Origin: CAYMUC01 sp964393535
GTDB taxonomy: Bacteria > Actinomycetota > Acidimicrobiia > Acidimicrobiales > Ilumatobacteraceae
Assembly (NCBI GenBank): GCA_964393535.1
Contig: CAYMUC010000001.1
Span: forward strand, 35,624-99,623
Length of the DNA stretch: 64,000 nt
Direction of reading: 5' to 3'
How positions within the stretch are numbered: position 1 is the stretch's first letter; every line of letters begins with the position of its first letter. The notes under the pieces were generated by a model. That model saw only the letters and a list, made by a program, of their open reading frames with translations, was not told where the DNA came from and made no database searches. Shown in pieces: positions 9,110 through 17,182 of the stretch. The position numbers and the translations under genes were made by a program.

Positions 9110-9134
9110 CCCACGGCGACCCACAAGGCGCCAC
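9110..9134 (-). promoter_or_regulatory. mraZ: Three MraZ-type boxes upstream of mraZ
   Basis: On the minus strand three pentamers, GTGGC, GTGGG and GTGGG, occur at 9134-9130, 9124-9120 and 9114-9110 with exactly 5-base spacers, i.e. a 10-base period on one DNA face. MraZ oligomers in characterised bacteria bind such TGGG- or AAAGTGG-type repeats. The first box reads AAAGTGG. The array overlaps the -10 region and start-site area of the promoter, as expected for a repressor site. Confidence 0.75.
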
Positions 9135-9162
9135 TTTGCCCCCCAAACCCCCCCACTGTCAA
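9133..9162 (-). promoter_or_regulatory. Predicted promoter of the mraZ division operon
   Basis: On the minus strand a perfect -35 hexamer TTGACA (9162-9157) is followed after 18 bases by CAAAGT (9138-9133), a -10 with the key A2 and T6. The spacer is G-rich. Transcription would begin near 9126, about 75 bases before the GTG of mraZ. The rest of the 222-base interval between mraZ and the lipoate-ligase-like gene shows no coding signal. Confidence 0.55.
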
Positions 9163-9271
9163 CCACCACACCCCACTTCGCGCCACTTCTGACCATTCGG
9201 GCCTCCACAGAGCCCCCTCGAGGGCGCGTCGAAGCAGAGGTGGTGCGCGAGATGCGTCTACGGTGGCCCGG

Positions 9272-9940
9272 TCAGGCGGGCTGCATGAGTCGCTCGGTGA
9301 CCGCCGCCACCAGAGCGTCGACGGACACGTCACTCACGGCGACGACATCCATGGCGGCCGCATCGGGCCTTGGCGGCATCAGGAGTTCCACCAGGTGTTC
9401 GGGGGTCCACCGGCGGTACAGAGCGCACTGGAAGCGCGCCACTCCACGGGACCGGCGTTGGCTGATGCCCACCAGTTTGTGGCCTCCCAGGGTCACCTCT
9501 CCGGGCCCCAGCCCGGCGAAGCAGACCAGGCGCGACCACTCGGTGGTCACCATGCCACCACGGTGCACCGTGGGACGGACTCCCCCCTCGTCGGCGACAC
9601 CCAGATGCCCGAGAGCATCCGCCCACGCTTCACCGACCCACCACATCGCTCGACCGACGTCGTCGTCCCACATGGGATCGTCGCGGCCGACGATCACATC
9701 CAACCACACCACCTCGTCGGGAACGAGGAGCACCGCGCCACCACCACTGCGTCGACGGACCACCTCGACCCCGTGACGCTGGCACGCCTGGTGGTCCACT
9801 ACCTCGACCGACTGGGTGGAACCCAGCACCAAGGCTGGTGCCGCCACCTCGAACCACCACAGGTGGCGCTGACCGTCGGTGGGAAGTTCGCGTCCGTGGA
9901 AGTCGGCGGCACTCCCCCGCACTCGCTCGACGCCGCTCAT
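9272..9940 (-). CDS. Lipoate-protein ligase A / BPL-LplA family protein
   Basis: Predicted cytoplasmic acyl-transfer enzyme of the biotin/lipoate protein ligase fold, 222 residues. The signature VVRRRSGGGAVLL lies at about 62-74 and a conserved lysine motif GGHKLVGISQRRSRG sits in the middle; the lysine is the lipoyl-AMP-binding residue of LplA/LipB-type enzymes. It may attach lipoate or octanoate to E2 or GcvH proteins, but some small members are uncharacterised, so substrate is open. The ATG at 9940 was chosen because upstream sequence in the same frame overlaps the HNH gene out of frame. It follows that gene by 10 bases. Confidence 0.75.
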   Translation of the reverse strand: MSGVERVRGSAADFHGRELPTDGQRHLWWFEVAAPALVLGSTQSVEVVDHQACQRHGVEVVRRRSGGGAVLLVPDEVVWLDVIVGRDDPMWDDDVGRAMWWVGEAWADALGHLGVADEGGVRPTVHRGGMVTTEWSRLVCFAGLGPGEVTLGGHKLVGISQRRSRGVARFQCALYRRWTPEHLVELLMPPRPDAAAMDVVAVSDVSVDALVAAVTERLMQPA

Positions 9941-9950
9941 GGGGCAGGTC

Positions 9951-10448
9951 TCAGCCAGTGAGCGGCAAGTACGGCTTCCACACGTCGGGGACGCGTTGCA
10001 CCGTGAGCGACACCCAACCCATACCTTTGGGTGCACGAGGGGGACGCGCCAGGGGCATACCCGCTTCTTCGGGGGTTCGATCGCGCTTGGCGAGGTTGCA
10101 TCGCCGACACGCCGCTGCCACGTTCTCCCACTCGTGCCGGCCACCGCGCGAACGCGGCATGACGTGGTCGATGGAGTCGGCGACACCCCCGCAGTACTGG
10201 CACTGATGCCCGTCGCGGGCGAAGATCGCTCGCCTCGAGAGCGAAGCTCGACGCAGATACGGCACATGCACCATGTAGCGCAGCCTCACCACCAGTGGCG
10301 TGGGCAACGCATACGACGCCGCCCGCAGTTCGCTCCCGTCGTGTTCCACCAGTTCGGCCTTCTCGGCCAGCACCAGGCAGGCAGCACGGCGCACCGTCAC
10401 GATGCTCAGCGGCTCGAAGGTGGCATTGAGCACCAGTGCGCTGCGCAT
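9951..10448 (-). CDS. HNH endonuclease family protein (actinobacterial type)
   Basis: A 165-residue protein with an N-terminal ALVLNATFEPLSIVTVRRA segment and a C-terminal HNH domain: CQYCGG, IDHVMPRSRGG with the catalytic DH, WENVAAACRRCN. The two CxxC pairs bind a structural zinc. This exact architecture is very widespread in actinobacteria and cyanobacteria as a single-copy chromosomal gene. Its role is unproven and it is not obviously part of a mobile element or restriction system. A Shine-Dalgarno GAGGAG lies 8 bases before the ATG, so this gene is leadered. The lipoate-ligase-like gene follows. Confidence 0.85.
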   Translation of the reverse strand: MRSALVLNATFEPLSIVTVRRAACLVLAEKAELVEHDGSELRAASYALPTPLVVRLRYMVHVPYLRRASLSRRAIFARDGHQCQYCGGVADSIDHVMPRSRGGRHEWENVAAACRRCNLAKRDRTPEEAGMPLARPPRAPKGMGWVSLTVQRVPDVWKPYLPLTG

Positions 10449-10492
10449 CGTCGCAACTCCTCAGGACCTGATCCCAAGGCGACGTCGAGCCC

Positions 10493-10750
10493 TCATCGGA
10501 CTCCGGCCTCCCACTGGCGGCACCACACGAGGTAGTGAAGCACATCTCGTGGCTCGGGCGGGTGACCAGCATCACCGTACTGCGTCACCATTCGCATGGA
10601 GCGGTAGGCACGTGGCGGGATGGGTAACCATGGCGCTCGCAGCCACCACCTGGGACCGGCGAGGCGCCTGACCTGGCGCACAGCCGTGAGCCACAGCCGT
10701 GGACGACAGATGACCGCTGCAACCACCCGACACCAGTGCACGAGGTTCAC
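10493..10750 (-). CDS. Small conserved Trp/Arg-rich protein of unknown function
   Basis: Predicted 85-residue product starting at GTG 10750, 14 bases after the acyl-CoA dehydrogenase stop. It is rich in Trp, Arg, Pro and Tyr, with a central RRLAGPRWW and a C-terminal RMVTQYGDAGHPPEPRDVLHYL segment. This Y-G-D-x-x-x-P-P-E-P pattern resembles a family of small hypothetical actinobacterial proteins that I recall, but I assign no function. The frame is open much further upstream; that part is antisense-like sequence inside the dehydrogenase gene. GTG at 10741 is an alternative start. Confidence 0.6.
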   Translation of the reverse strand: MNLVHWCRVVAAVICRPRLWLTAVRQVRRLAGPRWWLRAPWLPIPPRAYRSMRMVTQYGDAGHPPEPRDVLHYLVWCRQWEAGVR

Positions 10751-10764
10751 GGCCGCACGTCGCA

Positions 10765-11985
10765 CTATTTGGCCACCGGCTCCTTGGGCAGGCCCAGCAC
10801 CATCTCGCCGATGATGTTGCGCTGGATCTGCGAGGACCCTGCGTAGATGGTCCCGGCGCGGGCGTTGAGGAACACCCCGACCCACGATGCCGTGGAGTTG
10901 GGAGCACCGGCGTCGTCGGTCTGGAACGACGATGAAGGATTCCGACCGCTGGGTGCCAGCGCCGCTGCGCCCATGATGTCGACGGCCAGTTCGGTGACCA
11001 CGCGGTGGTACTCGCTCCAGTACAGCTTCGAAATGGCACCATCGGGTCCAGGGTGATGACCGGCGAGGAACCGGGTGAGGGTGCGCATGCCCAGGTACCG
11101 CATGATCTGCACCTTCGAGTGGCACCACGCCAACCGCTGGCGGATACGGGGGTCATCGGCCACCTCGTACTGCTTGGCCAACAGCACGAGGCGGTCCAGT
11201 TCGGCCTGGAAGCGGATGGGGAGTGTCGCCGCGGCTTCGCCGCGCTCGTAGCCCAGCAGGGTCATGGCCACGGCCCAACCGTTGTTCACACCGCCCACCA
11301 CCTCACCCTTGGGTGTGGTGGCGTCGGTGTAGAACACCTCGTTGAATTCGCTGTCCCCCGAGATCATCTTGATCGGGCGAACCTCGATCCCAGGCTGGCG
11401 CATGTCGACCAGCATGAACGAGATGCCCTTGTGCTTGGGGGCGTCGGGATCGGTACGAGCGAGTGTGAAGATGTGATCGGCCAAGTGGCCCGCCGACGTC
11501 CAGATCTTCTGCCCGTTCAACACCCACTGATCACCGTCGAGGGTGGCCCTCAGGCCGAGGTTGCCCAGGTCGCTGCCGGCGTTCGGTTCGCTGTAGCCCT
11601 GGCACCACACGTCGTCTCCCGACAGGATGCGAGGCAGATAGTGACGCTTCTGCTCCTCGGTACCCCACTGCAGCAGCGTGTTGCCCAGCATCTGAATGCT
11701 GAACACGTCGTTGGGTCCCCCGGTGGGAACACCCGCCCGAGCGAACTCCTCGGCGATGATGACCTGCTCGAGGGCGGACAGGCCTCCTCCGCCGTACTCG
11801 ATCGGCCAACCCGGGGCAAGGTAGCCACCTTCATGCAGCACCTGACGCCAGTGGGCGACGAAGTCGTGCAACTCCTGCCCCTCGAGGGCACCTACGCCGC
11901 GCCATCCGGCGGGGAGTTTCTCGGCGAGAAAGGCCTGGACCTTCTCGCGATACGCCTCAGCTTCTTCGCCGTATGCCGGTGTCAT
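10765..11985 (-). CDS. Acyl-CoA dehydrogenase family protein
   Basis: FAD-dependent acyl-CoA dehydrogenase of 406 residues, probably acting in beta-oxidation of a fatty, branched or sterol-derived acyl-CoA. Domains in order: N-terminal helical domain with WPIEYGGGGLS (about 62-72), the beta-domain with GYSEPNAGSDLGNL (about 130-143) and WVLNGQKIWTSAGH, then the C-terminal four-helix domain ending in GTIYAGSSQIQRNIIGEMVLG, the FAD-contacting motif. The catalytic base cannot be assigned with confidence, so substrate class is open. Its ATG overlaps the stop of the upstream ROK kinase (ATGA). Confidence 0.92.
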   Translation of the reverse strand: MTPAYGEEAEAYREKVQAFLAEKLPAGWRGVGALEGQELHDFVAHWRQVLHEGGYLAPGWPIEYGGGGLSALEQVIIAEEFARAGVPTGGPNDVFSIQMLGNTLLQWGTEEQKRHYLPRILSGDDVWCQGYSEPNAGSDLGNLGLRATLDGDQWVLNGQKIWTSAGHLADHIFTLARTDPDAPKHKGISFMLVDMRQPGIEVRPIKMISGDSEFNEVFYTDATTPKGEVVGGVNNGWAVAMTLLGYERGEAAATLPIRFQAELDRLVLLAKQYEVADDPRIRQRLAWCHSKVQIMRYLGMRTLTRFLAGHHPGPDGAISKLYWSEYHRVVTELAVDIMGAAALAPSGRNPSSSFQTDDAGAPNSTASWVGVFLNARAGTIYAGSSQIQRNIIGEMVLGLPKEPVAK

Positions 11986-12872
11986 GGCCTCAGCGTATCC
12001 TCGGCCGACAGCGTCGCCCTACGAGCCACAGCGGCGGCGCCCACCAGAGGACCCGCCGCCCCCAGGTGCACGGGCTCGATGCGTGCACCCTTCACGAACG
12101 ACAGTCCGAGACGTCGGTCCAACTCCTCGTTCGCAGCGTCGAAGAACGGGGTACCGAACCCGATGGCGACCGAGCCCCCTACGAAGGCCCGACGAAGGTC
12201 CACCGTGACCATGACCGTCGCCACGGCCCTGCCCACCAGCACACCGGTCCGTTCCACCACGTTCCGGGGCACCGACGCCTCGGGCGGCCGGCCTGTCTCG
12301 GCTGCGATGGCTCGCCCACTGGCGTACGTCTCGAGGCATCCGCGCCCACCGCACTGGCATGGTCGCCCGTCGGGGACCACGACCACATGGCCGATGTGAC
12401 CGGCGTTGCCGAGTCGACCGTCGAGCAGACGCCCACCCGACACGATCCCTCCGCCCACCCCGGTGGACACGACCATCGTGAGGTAACTGCTCAATCCCAC
12501 GGCGCCACCACGCCAGCCCTCGCCCAACGCCAGGGCCTTGGCGTCGTTGTCCACCCGGGTCGGCAGCGAGGTGAACGCCTCGATCCGCTCACGCAAGGGA
12601 AACCCTCGCCATTCGGGAATGTGCAGTGGAGACACCGTGCCCTCGTCGTGCACCATGGGTCCGCCGCATCCCACACCACAAGCGATGAGTTGCGTGTTAC
12701 CAGCGGCGGCCCTCACCCGGAGGATGAGTCGTTCGAGCGCCAACCACACGTTGCGCTGAGGAGTCGGCACACGATCTCTGACGACCAGGTTGCCTTCGAG
12801 GTCGACCACACCAGCGGCCAACTTGGTGCCGCCGATATCGACGGCCAGATAGCCGCGATCGGCGTGCACCAT
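11982..12872 (-). CDS. ROK-family sugar kinase (copy 1)
   Basis: Predicted ATP-dependent hexokinase of the ROK family, 296 residues. The N-terminal phosphate-binding motif VDIGGTKLAAGVV is at about 11-23. A DNDAKALALGEG segment carries the catalytic aspartate, followed by TGVGGGIVSGG. The zinc-binding signature CQCGGRGCLETYASG is intact. Glucose is the usual substrate of actinobacterial ROK kinases, but N-acetylhexosamine or mannose cannot be excluded. No DNA-binding domain is present, so it is an enzyme rather than a NagC/XylR regulator. It precedes the acyl-CoA dehydrogenase in a coupled pair. A second ROK gene lies at 23467-24393. Confidence 0.9.
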   Translation of the reverse strand: MVHADRGYLAVDIGGTKLAAGVVDLEGNLVVRDRVPTPQRNVWLALERLILRVRAAAGNTQLIACGVGCGGPMVHDEGTVSPLHIPEWRGFPLRERIEAFTSLPTRVDNDAKALALGEGWRGGAVGLSSYLTMVVSTGVGGGIVSGGRLLDGRLGNAGHIGHVVVVPDGRPCQCGGRGCLETYASGRAIAAETGRPPEASVPRNVVERTGVLVGRAVATVMVTVDLRRAFVGGSVAIGFGTPFFDAANEELDRRLGLSFVKGARIEPVHLGAAGPLVGAAAVARRATLSAEDTLRP

Positions 12873-12884
12873 GCGAGGCGTCGC

Positions 12885-13229
12885 TCAGGACGAGCGGTCG
12901 CGCTGGCCCTGTACCCGCTGGCGCGTGTTGCGCAACGAGGCGGCCACGTCTTGGAGTCCCGCGCGGCCCATGGCTCGCAACTGGCGCTCGATCACGGCAA
13001 CGCAGACGAGCATCACGATGAAGCCGGCGAAGGCGAGGACGAAGTGGAACTGCAACAGCACGAGCAGCAGGGCCAGACCGGCCACCGCCCCGAGCACAGC
13101 CCACCACACGGTTCTGGCCGAGTGCCGGTACAGACCCGACGGGGATACGGCCTGCGCAAACTTGGGGTCGTTCTCGAGTTGCTCCTCGATCTGACGGAGG
13201 ATGCGCTGTTCATCTTCCGAGAGCGGCAT
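12885..13229 (-). CDS. DUF3040 small membrane protein
   Basis: A 114-residue membrane protein of the actinobacterial DUF3040 family. The characteristic N-terminus MPLSEDEQRILRQIEEQL is followed by two membrane segments (about 42-60 and 65-82) and a basic C-terminal tail. Function is unknown; members are common near division and wall genes in actinobacteria. AGGAG lies five bases before the ATG, so the start is secure and the transcript has a leader. The ROK kinase follows 12 bases downstream, so the gene probably heads the DUF3040-ROK-dehydrogenase operon. Confidence 0.85.
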   Translation of the reverse strand: MPLSEDEQRILRQIEEQLENDPKFAQAVSPSGLYRHSARTVWWAVLGAVAGLALLLVLLQFHFVLAFAGFIVMLVCVAVIERQLRAMGRAGLQDVAASLRNTRQRVQGQRDRSS

Positions 13230-13306
13230 TCCAACTCCTGCGTAGCGGACGGATTCACATCATCCCACGGCCACGCCTGCGTGACAACGCGGGAACACCC
13301 CAACCG

Positions 13307-14575
13307 TCAGGTTCCCTGAGCATCGGGTCCCCAAGGGCGCTCGCCGGGCACCTGCTTCTTGGAGAGACCACTGGCCGGTCCGATTGCACCGGGGCCGAAA
13401 CGATCCCGCACGCGGTCCATCACGCGGGCCGCATCGGCGGACTGCGCGCTGTCGACCCCCTGCGACGTCAGGCTGTCGAGGCTCAATTGGATGGCCGCCT
13501 CGCCGAGGTTCGAGCCACTGACACCGACCAGACGCAGACCCTGGCTGAGGTCCAGTTCCTCCACGAGAGGGTCCAGAGCCAGCATGATGACCACCCCCGT
13601 GTCCGCCGGTTCGGAAAGGGTCACCGAACGGGTGATGGTGGTGAAATCGCTGCGGCGGACCTTCAGCGTGAGGGTACGGGCCGCCACTCCCGCCCGCCGC
13701 AATCGAGCAGCGACCGACTCGGCAAGGCGAACCACCTCGGCCCGCACCTCCACCACGGTGATGAGGTCGTGAGGGAACGTCTCCTCGTGCCCGATGCTCT
13801 TGGGACGACGGTCCGGTTCCACCGGACGTTCGTCGAGTCCTTGGGCCAACTCCCACAGGTGACGTCCGGCCGCCTGACCCAACATCGAGATCAGATCCTG
13901 CCGCGCCAGTGCCGCCAGGTCGCCCACCGTGCGCACCAAGCGACGTTCCAGTCGTTCGGCAGTACGGGGCCCCACACCCCACAGCGAGCGCACCGGAAGT
14001 GGGTGAAGGAACGCCAACTCGCCCCCAGGAGGAACTATCAGCACTCCTGACCCGGGTTTCACCCCGTCGGGAGTCGCTCGAGGTTTGGCGGCCTCTGAGG
14101 CCAACTTGGCCAGCAGTTTGTTGCCGGCCACTCCCACACTGCACGACAACCCGGTGCGTTCGTGAACCCGGCCTCGTAAGCGCCAGGCGATCTCCTCGCC
14201 ACTGCCCAGACGTCGATGAGCACCGGTCACGTCGAGAAATGCTTCGTCGAGGGCGATGGGTTCCACCATGTGGGTGAACTCGTCGAACACCTCGTGCAGG
14301 ACAGCACTCACCTCGGCGTATCGACGGTGGTCGCCAGGGAGGAACACAGCGTCGGGACACCGACGGCGCGCCTCGACCGACGACATCGCCGACTGCACCC
14401 CGTAGCGACGGGCCTCGTACGACGCCGCTGCCACCACCCCTCGCTCCCCCGTACCGCCCACCACCACGGGCCGACCACGGAGTTCGGGGCGTCTCAGCAA
14501 CTCCACCGACACGTAGAAGGCGTCCATGTCGACGTGCACGATGGAGCGAGCACGCCTCGGCGGTGCGTCGGTCAT
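13307..14575 (-). CDS. dinB: DinB, DNA polymerase IV (Y family)
   Basis: Error-prone translesion polymerase, 422 residues. Palm motifs are VHVDMDAFYVSVE with the first catalytic Asp and ALDEAFLDVTG with the catalytic Asp-Glu pair; fingers SYEARRYGV; thumb helix-hairpin-helix around LWGVGPRTAERL; and little-finger domain KSIGHEETFPHDL onward. The C-terminus lacks an obvious QLxLF-type beta-clamp motif at the very end, although AIQLSLD near 375 resembles one. The ATG at 14575 is preferred over an upstream in-frame ATG because AGGAG lies 12 bases before it. It is the second gene after the mannosyltransferase, 16 bases away. Confidence 0.93.
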   Translation of the reverse strand: MTDAPPRRARSIVHVDMDAFYVSVELLRRPELRGRPVVVGGTGERGVVAAASYEARRYGVQSAMSSVEARRRCPDAVFLPGDHRRYAEVSAVLHEVFDEFTHMVEPIALDEAFLDVTGAHRRLGSGEEIAWRLRGRVHERTGLSCSVGVAGNKLLAKLASEAAKPRATPDGVKPGSGVLIVPPGGELAFLHPLPVRSLWGVGPRTAERLERRLVRTVGDLAALARQDLISMLGQAAGRHLWELAQGLDERPVEPDRRPKSIGHEETFPHDLITVVEVRAEVVRLAESVAARLRRAGVAARTLTLKVRRSDFTTITRSVTLSEPADTGVVIMLALDPLVEELDLSQGLRLVGVSGSNLGEAAIQLSLDSLTSQGVDSAQSADAARVMDRVRDRFGPGAIGPASGLSKKQVPGERPWGPDAQGT

Positions 14576-14591
14576 GCCTGCCGTCGGCTCC

Positions 14592-15332
14592 TCAGGACGT
14601 AGGCCGCCGGCGCCGGCGCCGTGCACCTACGTCACTCCAGGCGAGGCGCATGACGAGGCGGAATGCTTCTCCGATGATGCGGTACGACAGTTTCGACTCG
14701 CCCCGGGTTCGGTCCCTGAAGGTGATGGGGATCTCCACGATGCGCCCACCCGCCCGAACCAGGCGATGCGTCATCTCCACCTGGAACCCGTAGCCGTCGG
14801 CCGTGACGGTGGCGTAGCCCAACCGTTCCAAGGCCTCGGCCCGGTAGGCCCGGTAACCCGCCGTCGCGTCATTGATGGCCAGGCCGAGCATGCCGGCGGC
14901 GTAGCGGTTACCCCAGCGCGAGAGCCACCGCCGCACCGAGGGCCACTCACTGATCACTCCACCAGGGACGTAACGACTTCCAATGGCGGCGTCGGCACCG
15001 TGTTCCACAGCGGACAACAACGCAGGGAGATCCGCAGGGTCATGCGACAGATCGGCGTCCATCTGCACACAGATCGTGGCACCGGCCGCCAGAGCTTCGG
15101 CGAAGCCAGCCCGATACGCGGCACCCAGACCGTCCTTGGTGGCGCGCCGCAGGACGCGTACCCGCCCGCCCAGTGTCTCGCTCAACGCCTCGGCTGCATC
15201 GGCCGTCCCGTCAGGACTGGCGTCGTCGACCACCATCATCTCGGCCTCGGGTACCACAGCGTGCAGGCGGACCAACAACTCCTCGATGTTCTCCACCTCG
15301 TTGTAGGTAGGGACCACCACGGTGACGGGCAC
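14592..15332 (-). CDS. Polyprenol-phosphate mannosyltransferase-like GT2 enzyme
   Basis: GT-A fold glycosyltransferase of the dolichol-phosphate mannose synthase family, 246 residues. Motifs: VVVPTYNEVENIEELL at the N-terminus, VVDDASPDGTADAA, the metal-binding QMDADLSHDP, and SRYVPGG with the downstream WxxxRRxLSRWGN acceptor region. In mycobacteria the homologue (Ppm1 catalytic domain) makes polyprenol-phosphate-mannose for lipoglycans and protein mannosylation, consistent with the PimB homologue in this window. No apolipoprotein N-acyltransferase domain is fused. GTG 15332 is chosen because a TAGGGT -10 lies eight bases upstream and family proteins begin here. Confidence 0.88.
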   Translation of the reverse strand: MPVTVVVPTYNEVENIEELLVRLHAVVPEAEMMVVDDASPDGTADAAEALSETLGGRVRVLRRATKDGLGAAYRAGFAEALAAGATICVQMDADLSHDPADLPALLSAVEHGADAAIGSRYVPGGVISEWPSVRRWLSRWGNRYAAGMLGLAINDATAGYRAYRAEALERLGYATVTADGYGFQVEMTHRLVRAGGRIVEIPITFRDRTRGESKLSYRIIGEAFRLVMRLAWSDVGARRRRRRPTS

Positions 15333-15340
15333 GGCGGCGA

Positions 15341-15392
15341 ACCCTAGTCGGCAGGTCGGGCAAGGCGAGGGCCTGCTGCCAGGCCGTACGAT
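15341..15392. promoter_or_regulatory. Divergent -10 elements between mannosyltransferase and membrane-protein genes
   Basis: Minus strand: TAGGGT (15346-15341), eight bases before GTG 15332. Plus strand: TACGAT (15387-15392), six bases before GTG 15399. Neither gene has a Shine-Dalgarno sequence, so both starts look leaderless. Confidence 0.6.
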
Positions 15393-15398
15393 GGGCAC

Positions 15399-15674
15399 GT
15401 GCCCAGAGGAACCTCACCCTCCGAACGCCCCCTGTCGGCCCTCCCGTCGCCTGCCGCCCGCGCGGCGGCCTTCGTGGCGATTCTCCTGGGAGGCTTGGCC
15501 GGCGGACTCATCGGGTACGCGCTGGTGAACCTCCAGTGTTCGGGCTCCTGCGGGGTTCCCCTGGGGCTGGGGAGGTTCCTCGGGGCCGGTCTGGCCGCAG
15601 GAGGTACGGCCGTCGTGGCGGTCCTGGTGCTTCGCGCCGTGGGTGAATGGCGCGAACTCCAGGATGGATCGTGA
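15399..15674 (+). CDS. Small membrane protein of unknown function
   Basis: A 91-residue protein with two membrane segments (about 22-44 and 59-80) separated by a short loop with CSGSC, whose two cysteines could form a disulfide. No family recognised. The GTG start lies six bases after a TACGAT -10 element and no ribosome-binding site is visible, so the mRNA is probably leaderless. Its TGA overlaps the GTG of the inositol-monophosphatase-like gene (GTGA), so the two are translationally coupled and likely heads of the operon leading to the two-component system. Confidence 0.7.
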   Translation: MPRGTSPSERPLSALPSPAARAAAFVAILLGGLAGGLIGYALVNLQCSGSCGVPLGLGRFLGAGLAAGGTAVVAVLVLRAVGEWRELQDGS

Positions 15675-16486
15675 CCACAGAACAGACGGAACAGCACGAG
15701 TCCATGGCCCTTCGGTGCATCGCCGAAGCGATCGCCCACGACACCGGCGTCTGGCTCCTCCACGAACGCCGACGAGGTGTCGGTGCGACCACGGCGAAAT
15801 CCACCGTCACCGATCTCGTCACGTGGTTCGATCGCGAAGCCGAGCGGCGCATCGTGACCCGGCTGCGCCAATGCCGACCCGACGACGCTGTGGTCGGTGA
15901 GGAAGGCACCGAGTCGACGGGGCGATCTGGTGTCAGGTGGTGGATCGACCCCATCGACGGCACCACCAATTTCGTGTACGGCCTCGGGGGGTACGCAGTG
16001 TCGATCGGCGCCGAGGACGGTGCCGGCGCAGTGGCCGGTGCCGTGTACGTCCCATCGACAGGTGAGTTGTTCTCCGCTCATCGCGGCGGCGGTGCCACGT
16101 GCAACGGCATCACCATCCAGCCTCGTCAGACGTCGGAGTTGGGCGAGGCACTGGTCGGGACCGGGTTCAGCTACCACTCGGACCGCCGACGGCTGCAGGC
16201 CCAGCGTGTCGCAGACCTCCTCCCCCGCGTTCGCGACGTGAGGCGACTGGGCGCAGCAGCCGTGGACCTGTGCTGGGTGGCGTGCGGACGCCTCGACGCG
16301 TACTACGAACAGCACCTCAACCCCTGGGACACCGCAGCCGGGGCGCTCATCGCAGGCGAGGCCGGGTGCCGCGTCGGCGACTTCACCGGTGGCCCCTGTC
16401 GACCCGACGAGGTGCTGGCGAGCACTCCTGCGCTGTTCGAACCGCTGGTCGAGTGGCTCCATGCCACGTCGGCACCCGAGCCGTGA
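15671..16486 (+). CDS. Inositol-monophosphatase-family phosphatase (copy 1)
   Basis: Mg-dependent sugar or polyol phosphatase of the IMPase/FBPase/CysQ superfamily, 271 residues. Metal-binding residues are in VVGEEGTE (about 75-82) and WIDPIDGTTNFVYG (about 91-104), and the C-terminal metal ligand in LNPWDTAAGALIAGEAGCRV. All catalytic residues are present. Possible substrates are inositol-1-phosphate, needed for phosphatidylinositol mannosides, histidinol phosphate or fructose bisphosphate; the sequence alone does not decide. GTG 15671 forms a GTGA overlap with the upstream membrane protein. The response regulator gene begins 6 bases downstream. Confidence 0.87.
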   Translation: MTTEQTEQHESMALRCIAEAIAHDTGVWLLHERRRGVGATTAKSTVTDLVTWFDREAERRIVTRLRQCRPDDAVVGEEGTESTGRSGVRWWIDPIDGTTNFVYGLGGYAVSIGAEDGAGAVAGAVYVPSTGELFSAHRGGGATCNGITIQPRQTSELGEALVGTGFSYHSDRRRLQAQRVADLLPRVRDVRRLGAAAVDLCWVACGRLDAYYEQHLNPWDTAAGALIAGEAGCRVGDFTGGPCRPDEVLASTPALFEPLVEWLHATSAPEP

Positions 16487-16492
16487 GGCATC

Positions 16493-17182
16493 ATGAGAGC
16501 AGTGGGCACACGCATCCTGACCGTGGAGGACGACGAGCGCATTCGCGCCGCTGTGAAGTTGGCCCTCGAGGACGAAGGATGGACCGTCGACGAGGCCGCT
16601 AGCGGCGAGGAAGCGGTGATCCGTTTCGGGCGCCAACCCTCTGACGTCGTGCTGATCGACATCATGCTGCCGGGCATCGACGGATTCGAACTCTGCCGGA
16701 CCTTGCGGCGAGGCAGTGACGTGCCGATCGTCATGGTCACCGCACGCTCCGACACCCACGACGTGGTGGCCGGCCTCGAGGCCGGAGCCGACGACTATCT
16801 CACCAAACCGTTCGCCCCCAAGGAGTTGTCAGCCCGCATCCGCGCCCTGCTGCGACGGGTCCGTCCAGCCTCACCCGGCCATCCCAAGCTGGTGTTCGGT
16901 GACTTGGAGATCATTCCCGATGAGGGAAAGGTCATGCGCTCAGGGAGTGAGGTGCACCTCACTAAGACCGAGTTCCGCCTGCTCTGCGAGTTGGCCGAGA
17001 ACCCGGGCCGCGTGTTCAGCCGCGAACTGCTGTTGGACAAGGTGTGGGGTTATGACTACTTCGGCGATGGCCGACTGGTGGACGTCCACATCCGTCGCCT
17101 GCGCACCAAAGTCGAGCTCGACCCCGCCAACCCGCGCCACGTCGTGACCGTACGGGGTCTGGGTTACCGTCTCCAGGCGTGA
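16493..17182 (+). CDS. OmpR-family response regulator, MtrA-like
   Basis: DNA-binding response regulator, 229 residues. Receiver domain with acidic pocket VEDDE (about 11-15), phosphoacceptor Asp56 in LIDIMLPG, VMVTA and YLTKPF; C-terminal winged helix (about 130-228) with EFRLLCELAENPGRVFSRE, VDVHIRRLRTK and the closing TVRGLGYRL. Closest to actinobacterial MtrA/MprA type. It is followed by a histidine kinase and a GerMN lipoprotein, the same order as mtrA-mtrB-lpqB in mycobacteria, where the system links division and wall metabolism. The MtrA name is therefore synteny-based inference. Confidence 0.88.
   Translation: MRAVGTRILTVEDDERIRAAVKLALEDEGWTVDEAASGEEAVIRFGRQPSDVVLIDIMLPGIDGFELCRTLRRGSDVPIVMVTARSDTHDVVAGLEAGADDYLTKPFAPKELSARIRALLRRVRPASPGHPKLVFGDLEIIPDEGKVMRSGSEVHLTKTEFRLLCELAENPGRVFSRELLLDKVWGYDYFGDGRLVDVHIRRLRTKVELDPANPRHVVTVRGLGYRLQA

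Noticed and set aside
9941..10267. N-terminal extension of the lipoate-ligase-like ORF
   Set aside because: It overlaps the HNH gene out of frame and has shadow composition.
13288..13318. Possible terminator after dinB (GGGAAC/GTTCCC)
   Set aside because: Only six base pairs with a loop of more than ten bases and overlap with the dinB stop; too weak to call.
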